This document shows positions 25,452-32,565 of a DNA stretch of 64,000 bases, one piece after another. The position numbers were made by a program, and so were the translations under genes. Position 1 is the stretch's first letter. Every line of letters begins with the position of its first letter. Origin of the DNA: Planctomycetota bacterium (lineage in GTDB: Bacteria; Planctomycetota; UBA8742; UBA2392); assembly GCA_020638635.1 (NCBI GenBank), contig JACKIE010000012.1, forward strand, positions 1 to 64,000, read 5' to 3'. A model generated the notes under the pieces. That model searched no databases and had not been told where the DNA came from. It saw only the letters and a program-made list of their open reading frames with translations.

Positions 25452-27397
25452 CAGACCTGCAGCGAGTAGACGGCGATTCCGCCCTCACGCCCGCAGGTTA
25501 CCATGTTCTTGCCGTCGGGTGAGAACGCCACGCCGCTGACGCCTTTGGGGTGGTCGGCAAATGTCGCTAGTTCCCCCCAATCGGGCACGCTGCGCAGCAC
25601 CAGAATGCGGTCTTCGCCCGCACTGGCCATTACGCGCGAGTCATTGGTGAAGGCGATCGACCACACCAGGCTGGAATGGTCGCGGATCTTCAGCGTTCGT
25701 TCAAAGCCTGGGATCTCGTACACGCGTATGGTGCTGTCGTCGCTGCCAGTCAGCAGGTAACGCCCATCCGGGCTGAAGGAAAGGCTGGTGATGGTCCCCC
25801 GGTGCCCCTTCAGCTCGACCAGCATGTCGCCGGTCATCATGTCCCATACCACGACGCTCTGGTTCAAGGTGCCGCTGGCCATCAACAGGCCGTCGGGGCT
25901 GAAGCTCAGCGCCGCGATACCTCCGCCATGCACCTCACTGACGGGCTGGAAGTCGCTGGTATCCCACAGCACAGCGGTCTGGTCCGCGCCGGAACTGGCC
26001 AGAAAATTACCGTCCGGGCTGAATCGCACGCCGATCACCGGCGTTTCGTGTCCACTGATCACGGCGGCTTCGCGCCAGGTGCGCGTGTCCCAGACCCGCA
26101 CGGACTTATCGCCGCTGCCCGTGGCCAGCACCCTGCTGTTCGGGCTGAAGTGCAGGGTTTTGACCCAGGCGCTGTGGCCCTTGAGCTCAGCCAGCATCTT
26201 GAGGCGTCTGCTGTCCCAGACCTTGACGGTGTTATCTTCGCCGGCGGTCGCAAAGCAGGTGCCGTCCGGGGCGTAGGCTACCGCATGCACCAGTCCCTGG
26301 CGTGAATCCATCAGTTTGATGCGCAGCCAGCGACCATCCTTGACCGGGTCTTTCTCCTTCTTTTCCTCGACCAGCGGGCTGGTATGGATCTGGGTGGTCC
26401 GCGACATGCCCTGCTGGTCCGTCGCGCCACCGCCGGATACGAGCACCTTGCGCATGTCGATGGCATCGGCGTAGCGCCCGTCAGGGCGCGACTTCAGGCC
26501 CTTGTCCACAAACGCATCCACCCAGGCAGGCAGGTCGGGGCGCAAGGCGGTGGGCGGCTCGTAGTTACCAACCGGCAGCAGGCCGGTCAGCAGCTCGTAG
26601 AACATCACGGTCACGGCGTACAGGTCGGCGCGTTGGTCCACGTTGGCGGCGTCTCTTGCCTGCTCGGGCGCCATGTAGCCGGTGGTGCCCATGGCAACTT
26701 CGGCCATGGTGGCGTTGCTGACTTCGAAATTCTTCGCAATGCCGAAGTCCAGAATCTTGAGCTGGAAGTCGGCCGTGCCAGGCTTGCCCTTGAGCATCAC
26801 GTTCTCGGGCTTCAGGTCGCGGTGCACGGTTACTTCATGCGCCGCCGTAAGGCCGTCCAGCAGCGCTTCGACAATCGAGACCGCCTCGTTCATGGGGACG
26901 GCCTGTCCGCTTGAATCCGCCTCGTTGATGACCTTCCGCAGCACGATGCCGGGGAAGAACTCCATGCTGATGTGCCAGCGCCCCTTCCACTCGAAAATGT
27001 CGTGCGTGGCGATGATGGCCGGGTGGCGGATTTTTCGGGCGATACGGCCCTCACTCTTGAAGCGCTCGACCAGTTCTTCGTTGTCGATCAGCTGCGGGTT
27101 GATCACTTTGAGACAGCAGAACTCATCTTCCTGGAACCGGTCACGGCACAGCAACACGGTGCCCATGCCTCCGCGGCCGAGCTCGCGTTCCACTTTATAG
27201 CGGTCCAGCACAATGGTGCCCGGGTCGTACGACACGCCTTCTACTTCGAAGACGAGGTCATCGCCGTCGTGGACGCGTCCGATTTCGTCAGGCTGGGAAG
27301 CACGATCGGAAGAGCGGTCGCCCAGCGCAGCGCCACAGTTAATGCAGAACTTGGCTTCCTTGGGGTTTTCCGTGCCGCATGCCGGGCAGTTTTGCAT
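25451..27397 (-). CDS. Zinc ribbon / Ser-Thr protein kinase / WD40 protein
   Basis: This 648-residue protein starts with a zinc ribbon C4-P-A-C7 ... C18-I-N-C21, then a Hanks-type kinase (about 65-325) with GRGGMGTV, the lysine in CCLKVI, HRDLKPEN, LDFGIA and GYMAPEQA, all catalytic residues present. The C-terminal half has about seven WD40 repeats (FATAGEDNTVKVWD, LATGSGDKSVRVWD, LTGSDDSTIRVYE). There is no membrane segment, so it is cytoplasmic; the propeller probably recruits substrates. The ATG at 27397 is chosen because the zinc ribbon follows at once. It overlaps gdhA by one base, which points to a functional link with glutamate metabolism. Confidence 0.92.
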   Translation of the reverse strand: MQNCPACGTENPKEAKFCINCGAALGDRSSDRASQPDEIGRVHDGDDLVFEVEGVSYDPGTIVLDRYKVERELGRGGMGTVLLCRDRFQEDEFCCLKVINPQLIDNEELVERFKSEGRIARKIRHPAIIATHDIFEWKGRWHISMEFFPGIVLRKVINEADSSGQAVPMNEAVSIVEALLDGLTAAHEVTVHRDLKPENVMLKGKPGTADFQLKILDFGIAKNFEVSNATMAEVAMGTTGYMAPEQARDAANVDQRADLYAVTVMFYELLTGLLPVGNYEPPTALRPDLPAWVDAFVDKGLKSRPDGRYADAIDMRKVLVSGGGATDQQGMSRTTQIHTSPLVEEKKEKDPVKDGRWLRIKLMDSRQGLVHAVAYAPDGTCFATAGEDNTVKVWDSRRLKMLAELKGHSAWVKTLHFSPNSRVLATGSGDKSVRVWDTRTWREAAVISGHETPVIGVRFSPDGNFLASSGADQTAVLWDTSDFQPVSEVHGGGIAALSFSPDGLLMASGTLNQSVVVWDMMTGDMLVELKGHRGTITSLSFSPDGRYLLTGSDDSTIRVYEIPGFERTLKIRDHSSLVWSIAFTNDSRVMASAGEDRILVLRSVPDWGELATFADHPKGVSGVAFSPDGKNMVTCGREGGIAVYSLQV

Positions 27398-27543
27398 GGT
27401 CAATTGTTCGGTGCCGGAAAGTGAGCGGAAAAAGTATATCCGCGGCAAGTTGCGGCGTCACCCCCGCCGGTGCTTGCCGAATCGGCGCAAGTAGCGTACG
27501 TTTCACCTGTTGCCCGGGCTGGGGCGCTTACCGATGCAAACTT

Positions 27544-28773
27544 ATGGCACTTGTCCTCGCGAAGTTTTCGGCACTGCGCACGCTGGAGTACTTCCGCGTG
27601 CCGCGGGACCTGTCGCTGAAGGTAAATGACATGGTGGTGCTGCGCACCAAGCGCGGCACGGAGATGGGCCAGGTGAAAACCGCCCCAGGCGAGCCCGAGC
27701 TGGGCCCTCGCGACTCCGTCGGTGGCGAAGTGCTGCGCCGCACCACACTGGAAGATGCCGATCAGTTCCGCGCCGCCAAAGCCAAAGACTTCCGTTCACT
27801 GCGCCGCGCCTTCCGGGACTTGGCAGCCAGGCACAAGCTGCCCGTTCGATTCGAAGCCGCGGAGGAGTTGCTCGGCGGCGAGAAGCTGGTGATTTACTTC
27901 AGCAGTGAAGACCGCGTGGACTTCCGTGACTTGGTCAAGGACCTGGCCGAACACGCCCCTGAACAGCGCATCGACCTGCGGCAAGTGGGCGCACGCGACG
28001 CAGCACGCTTGACCGGCGACGTCGGCGTCTGCGGCGTCGAGCTGTGCTGCATCAGCTACATCATCGACTTCGTGCCCGTCAGCATGAAGATGGCAAAGTC
28101 CCAGCGCATCAGCCTTGATCCCAACAAGATCAGCGGCCAGTGCGGCCGCCTGAAGTGCTGCCTGAAATACGAGGACGACCTCTACAACGAGCTGAAGAAG
28201 AACGTGCCGCAGGAGGGACAGCCCGTGGTGTGCGACGGGCGCGACTGCCACGCCTGCAACGTGGACATCCTGCGCCAGAAGGTCACGGTCGATTTCGGCG
28301 ATGGCAACCGCGAAGAGCGTGACATCACGGAAATCCAGTTCGAAGCCGGCTGGTCAGAGAAGGACATCCGCCGCTACCGCAAAGAGCGAAAAGCGCAGAT
28401 TCGCGCCGAAAAAGAGGCCCGCATTGCAGCCCGCGAGGCACGGGCCGACCGCCGCGCCCAGCCGCGACCAGAATCCGTGGATCGACGCCAGGCCCAGGAA
28501 GTCGTGCACCCAGCGCGTCGCGCTGAGGACGAGACGGTCGAGCCGCCCTTCGAGCCGACGGACAGCGCCCCCGAGGAAACGCCGGGCGACGTCGAGGCCG
28601 CCGACACGGACGAGACTGACGAATCCCTTCCGGAAACCGGCCCCGAATCTGGCGACGATCCGCCGCTCGCGCCCGGCGGCGAGCAGCGCCCCAAGCGCCG
28701 CCGTCGCGGCCGACGCAGGGGCCGACGCCGCGCCGGCGAGGGCGGTCCCCCACCGGCCGCGCCGGGCGCCTGA
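27544..28773 (+). CDS. PSP1-domain protein, RicT/YaaT-like
   Basis: This 409-residue protein has a PSP1 C-terminal-type domain (about 30-265) with LRTKRGTEMGQVK, a central cysteine set (CGVELCCISYI and GQCGRLKCCLKYE) that matches the conserved Cys pattern of RicT/YaaT proteins, and VDFGDGNREERDITEIQFE. In Bacillus RicT works with RicA and RicF in an Fe-S-containing complex that affects RNase Y. After about residue 280 comes a long charged extension ending in an Arg-rich KRRRRGRRRGRRRAGEGG block, likely disordered and nucleic-acid binding. Divergent from the kinase gene by 146 bp. Confidence 0.88.
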   Translation: MALVLAKFSALRTLEYFRVPRDLSLKVNDMVVLRTKRGTEMGQVKTAPGEPELGPRDSVGGEVLRRTTLEDADQFRAAKAKDFRSLRRAFRDLAARHKLPVRFEAAEELLGGEKLVIYFSSEDRVDFRDLVKDLAEHAPEQRIDLRQVGARDAARLTGDVGVCGVELCCISYIIDFVPVSMKMAKSQRISLDPNKISGQCGRLKCCLKYEDDLYNELKKNVPQEGQPVVCDGRDCHACNVDILRQKVTVDFGDGNREERDITEIQFEAGWSEKDIRRYRKERKAQIRAEKEARIAAREARADRRAQPRPESVDRRQAQEVVHPARRAEDETVEPPFEPTDSAPEETPGDVEAADTDETDESLPETGPESGDDPPLAPGGEQRPKRRRRGRRRGRRRAGEGGPPPAAPGA

Positions 28774-28858
28774 ATCCAATGCAACACCCGGCCTCTGTTT
28801 CCCGTTAAAACCCGAATCACGGGTTGCATGAAACGGCGTCGGAGGCCAAAACATCGCC

Positions 28859-30472
28859 ATGACTGAGCTGCAACGACCAATCTACATCACGACGCCGCTT
28901 TACTACGTCAACGATGAGCTGCACATCGGCCACGCGACCACCACGGTCTACGCCGACACCCTGGCCCGTTTCTGGCGCGCCTGCGGACGACCCACGCTGT
29001 TTCTGACAGGAAGTGACGAGCACGGCCAGAAAATCCACAAGGCCGCCACGGCGGCGGGCACCACGCCGCGCGGCTTCGCCGACCGCATCGTGGGCAAGTT
29101 CAACGAGCTGTGGGAGAAGCTGGACGTCCAGCACGACATTTTCATCCGCACCACCGACCCGTTCCATGAGGCCGCCGTGCAGAAGGTGTTCGAGCGCCTG
29201 AAGGCCGCCGACCTGCTGTACAAGTCGGCTTACAAGGCGCTCTACTGCGTGGAGTGCGAAACCAACTACACCGAGAAAGACCTGGTGAACGGCGTCTGCC
29301 CCGTGCACAAGACCAAGCCCCAGGTTGTGGAAGAAGAGAACTATTTCTTCAAGTTATCCGCCTTCACCGACAAGCTGAAGCAGCACATCGAAAGCCATCC
29401 GGACTGCATCGTGCCGGAAGCCCGCAAGAACGAGATTCTCGGCAAACTGCGCGAAGGCCTGAACGACACCAGCGTCACCCGCGTGCAGTTCGACTGGGGC
29501 GTGCCCCTGCCCTGGGAGCCCAAGCACGTGATCTGGGTCTGGACCGACGCCCTGGTCAATTACATCAGCGCGCTCGGCTGGCCCGACGCGGATCGCTTCC
29601 CAACCGACGAATTCGAAGGCCGCGCTCGTCACCAGCACGCGACGCCGCCCGGCAACAAGCCCTTCGAGTACTGGTGGCCCGAGGCGGTGCACATCGTGGG
29701 CAAGGACATCCTCTGGCACCACAGCGTGATCTGGTGGAGCGAGCTGCTGGGCGCCGGCGTGCAGCCGCCGAAGCAGGTTTTCGCGCACGGCTGGTGGCAG
29801 GTCGAGGGCGACAAAATGTCCAAGACCCTGGGCAACGTAATCCGCCCGGGCGACATCGCCGACCGTTACGGCCGCGACGCCCTGCGCTACCACATCCTGC
29901 GCGAAGGGCCCCAGCGCGGCGACTCGGACTGGCGGCATGCCAGCTTTGTGACGCGCTACAACGCCGACCTGGCCAATGGGCTGGGCAACCTGGTGAATCG
30001 CTCGCTCAACATGCTGCTGAAATACTTCGACGGCGAAGTGCCGGCCGAGTGCAAGTTCGAGCACGAGAAGCTGGAAGGCTTGCGCCAGGACCTGATCGGC
30101 CACGTCAACGACCTGTCGGACCGCCTGCTGGCGGACGTGCGCGCCTTCGACCTGAACGCGGCGCTGGAGCAGATCTGGGTGCTGGTGCGCGACGCCAACG
30201 CCTTCGTCAACGAGGCGGCGCCCTTCAAGCTGGCCAAGGACCCCGCCCGCAAACAGGACCTGCAGGCGAGTATGCACGCGCTGTGCGAGGTGGTGCACGC
30301 GCTGGCCTACGCGCTGAAGCCGTTCCTGCCCGATGCCGCGCAGCGCATCGCGGAACAGCTGGGCATTGACCTGGCCGAGCGCCTGCCCGCGGCTTTGAAC
30401 TGGGGGCGGCTGCTGCCGGGGCACAAGATCGGCACGCCGGCGCCGCTGTTTGCGCGCCTGGAACAGGAGTGA
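28859..30472 (+). CDS. metG: Methionine-tRNA ligase
   Basis: This 537-residue class I synthetase charges tRNA-Met. It has the HIGH motif as HIGHATT (about 22-25), the KMSKS motif as DKMSKTLGN (about 318) and a zinc-knuckle insertion with CVECETNYTEKDL and GVCPVHK. The anticodon-binding helical domain follows (about 360-520). There is no C-terminal EMAP/tRNA-binding domain, consistent with the short type. The ATG at 28859 lies 85 bp after the PSP1 gene. The stop is followed at once by the Minf_1886-family gene, suggesting co-transcription. Confidence 0.96.
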   Translation: MTELQRPIYITTPLYYVNDELHIGHATTTVYADTLARFWRACGRPTLFLTGSDEHGQKIHKAATAAGTTPRGFADRIVGKFNELWEKLDVQHDIFIRTTDPFHEAAVQKVFERLKAADLLYKSAYKALYCVECETNYTEKDLVNGVCPVHKTKPQVVEEENYFFKLSAFTDKLKQHIESHPDCIVPEARKNEILGKLREGLNDTSVTRVQFDWGVPLPWEPKHVIWVWTDALVNYISALGWPDADRFPTDEFEGRARHQHATPPGNKPFEYWWPEAVHIVGKDILWHHSVIWWSELLGAGVQPPKQVFAHGWWQVEGDKMSKTLGNVIRPGDIADRYGRDALRYHILREGPQRGDSDWRHASFVTRYNADLANGLGNLVNRSLNMLLKYFDGEVPAECKFEHEKLEGLRQDLIGHVNDLSDRLLADVRAFDLNAALEQIWVLVRDANAFVNEAAPFKLAKDPARKQDLQASMHALCEVVHALAYALKPFLPDAAQRIAEQLGIDLAERLPAALNWGRLLPGHKIGTPAPLFARLEQE

Positions 30473-30492
30473 TTTCGCGTCGCCCGGGAGCC

Positions 30493-30897
30493 ATGGACGA
30501 AGAACAGGAAAATCCGGAACCGATCGACGTCGAGGGCCTGCTGCTGCGGGTGCGGCGCAGGGATCCGCGCTACCGCAGCGCGGCCTATCACTTCGTGCTG
30601 TTCCAGGGCATCGAGTACACCCTGCGCCAATACCTTGGTGTGCCGCAGGGGGAATTCCGGCACATGAACGGGCGCGAGATCTGCGAGGGTCTGCGCCAGC
30701 TTGCGCTCAGCGAGTTCGGCCCGCTTGCCCGCGACGTGTGGGCCTGGTGGGGCGTGCACACCACGCGCGACTGGGGTGAAATCGTGTTCAACCTGATCAG
30801 CGTGGGCCTGCTCAACGCGCAGGACGACGACCGCGTCGAGGATTTTATCAACATCTACGACGTGGACGAAGCGCTGAGCCCTGCACGGGTAAAGTAG
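30493..30897 (+). CDS. Minf_1886 family protein
   Basis: This 134-residue protein carries the family features RRRDPRYRSAAYHFVLFQGIEYTLRQ, GREICEGLRQLALSEFGPLARDVWAWWGVHTTRDWGEIVFNLISVGLL and a final acidic FINIYDVDEAL. The family is described as restricted to Planctomycetes and Verrucomicrobia, so it is the best lineage marker in the window. Its function is unknown. The ATG at 30493 with CGGGAG upstream is preferred over a GTG at 30469 that overlaps the metG stop. Probably co-transcribed with metG. Confidence 0.88.
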   Translation: MDEEQENPEPIDVEGLLLRVRRRDPRYRSAAYHFVLFQGIEYTLRQYLGVPQGEFRHMNGREICEGLRQLALSEFGPLARDVWAWWGVHTTRDWGEIVFNLISVGLLNAQDDDRVEDFINIYDVDEALSPARVK

Positions 30898-30943
30898 CAT
30901 AACGACCGCGCCATCACGCCGAGTCACCGGCATGGCTGTGGCG

Positions 30944-32470
30944 CTACAGCAGTCGCTGCAGCACCGCTTTCACGGATTCAGCTGCCTGGTTGCGTGTGTC
31001 GAACTGTAGCAATTCAAGGCCTTCGCCCGCTGAGGGCAGCTCGAACCTAGAGCGGGCCTGTTCCAACAGGTCGGCCGTGGCGTCACTGACCCTTGACGGG
31101 TCAAGAACTCGTCTTTTCATGCGCTCGCGCACCACATCGTCGGGCGCGTCACAGTGCACGAACAGGGCGTGGCCGCCCGCCCTGGTCGCCGCCTCGATGG
31201 CCTGCTTGCGGCCTGCGGCAAGGCCGAACTGGGCATCCAGCACTATGCCCGACCCTGCCCGGCCCGCCGCTTCATACAGGGCGTCGTACACCTTGACCGA
31301 CATCTCGCGGCTGTATGCCTCCTGTGGCAGGCGGTCGCTGGGACTCACGCCGCACAGGCGCTTGCGTTCCACGTCGCTGTTCACCACGGGCCAGCCGAAA
31401 TGCGCGCCGATGGCGTTGGCCACCGTGCTCTTGCCGCAGCCCATGATGCCCATCACCACGACGACATGCGGCTCGCGTGCGTGAAAGTCGGCCAGGGCGA
31501 AGTGCGTCGCCGCCTGCTCGCGGGCGCGATGTTTCTGCTCAACCGGCACTTCGGGCTCGTTGAGTTGCAGGGCCGTCACCTTGCCCATTACGCAGGCCAG
31601 GTGCGCCTGGTAGTAGCGACGCAGGGCTTCCGGGTATTCGTCTTCGGCCACCTCGCGGTAGGCGTTGAAGACATGCACAGCCATCTCGAAAGCGCCCAGC
31701 GACTCCAGGCCCGTGGCCAGGAAGGCCACCTCGCACAGGGTGTCGAGCCGCCGGAACAGCGGGTTGAATTCGATGCAGTCGGTGATGATCGGTCGCCCAT
31801 CCACGAACGCGATGTTGCCCGGCTTCAGGTCGCCATGGCCGTCACGGATGCGGTCCTGCGCCACCCGTGCTTCGAACACCTCAGGGTTCCGCTCGAACCA
31901 GCCGCGCAGAAGGGCGTCCAGCCGCTGCCAGCGCTCGCGCGTCAGGCATTCGGGCACAAAGGGCTCGCACTCGGCTATGTTGGCGAGCGTGTTGTGGCGC
32001 AGGTTTGCGGGCAGACCGGCGGCACGCACCTGTTCAGTGGCCTGCTCGGCGCGATAGGCCTGCACCAGCGCGCGCATCAGGGCGATGATGTGCCGCTCAT
32101 CGAGCTTGCCGTCCCGCATCAATGCCGGGAGCCAGGCGTCGTCGGGAATCCGTTTCATGACCACGCAGTAGTCCTGCACGCCGGCGGTCGGCTCCGGCAG
32201 GTCGTCACGCAGTTCCCCCAGCGCCAGCTTGCCCTCGCGCTCGCGAACCTCGGCCACGCCCAGGTAGATGTCCGGTGCGAAGCGGCGGTTGAGGTGCAAC
32301 TCGTTCAGGATCATCTGCCGCCGCAGCGCCAGCGTGGAGTAATCCAGGAACGGGAATTTGACGGGCTTCTTCAGCTTGTAGGCGCGCTCGGCCGTCAGCA
32401 CGACCAGGTTGGCGTGGGTCTGGATCTCGCGCTCGACGGGCAAGGCAAATGGCAGGCCGGTGTGGTGCAT
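30944..32470 (-). CDS. Aminoglycoside phosphotransferase-like / P-loop kinase fusion
   Basis: This 508-residue protein has an N-terminal APH/choline-kinase-like fold (about 1-330) with Brenner motif G-H212-G-D-L-K-P-G-N and IITDCIEFN, and a C-terminal P-loop kinase (about 345-508) with Walker A GIMGCGKST, NSDVERKRL and RSRFELP. The combination is a known two-domain family (COG2187 plus COG0645) of unresolved substrate. Neither half alone implies antibiotic resistance. The ATG at 32470 was chosen because the upstream frame runs into the terminator hairpin of the neighbouring gene. Convergent with the metG pair. Confidence 0.85.
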   Translation of the reverse strand: MHHTGLPFALPVEREIQTHANLVVLTAERAYKLKKPVKFPFLDYSTLALRRQMILNELHLNRRFAPDIYLGVAEVREREGKLALGELRDDLPEPTAGVQDYCVVMKRIPDDAWLPALMRDGKLDERHIIALMRALVQAYRAEQATEQVRAAGLPANLRHNTLANIAECEPFVPECLTRERWQRLDALLRGWFERNPEVFEARVAQDRIRDGHGDLKPGNIAFVDGRPIITDCIEFNPLFRRLDTLCEVAFLATGLESLGAFEMAVHVFNAYREVAEDEYPEALRRYYQAHLACVMGKVTALQLNEPEVPVEQKHRAREQAATHFALADFHAREPHVVVVMGIMGCGKSTVANAIGAHFGWPVVNSDVERKRLCGVSPSDRLPQEAYSREMSVKVYDALYEAAGRAGSGIVLDAQFGLAAGRKQAIEAATRAGGHALFVHCDAPDDVVRERMKRRVLDPSRVSDATADLLEQARSRFELPSAGEGLELLQFDTRNQAAESVKAVLQRLL

Positions 32471-32521
32471 GGGTTCTTTGTAACCGCCGGTCGGCCTTCC
32501 CGCCAAGACGCAAGGATTAAA

Positions 32522-32553
32522 CAGAAACGGCGGCCTGAGGGCCGCCGTTTCTG
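32522..32553 (-). terminator. Intrinsic terminator of the secretin gene
   Basis: A perfect 14-bp stem (CAGAAACGGCGGCC pairing with GGCCGCCGTTTCTG) with loop TGAG lies 12 bp past the secretin stop. On the minus strand it is followed by TTTAAT, a weak T-tract. Confidence 0.75.
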
Positions 32554-32565
32554 CTGTTGGAATGG

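Noticed and set aside
30944..32470. Antibiotic resistance gene (aminoglycoside phosphotransferase)
   Set aside because: The fold is shared by many small-molecule kinases, and the fusion with a P-loop kinase is a general family with no known resistance role.
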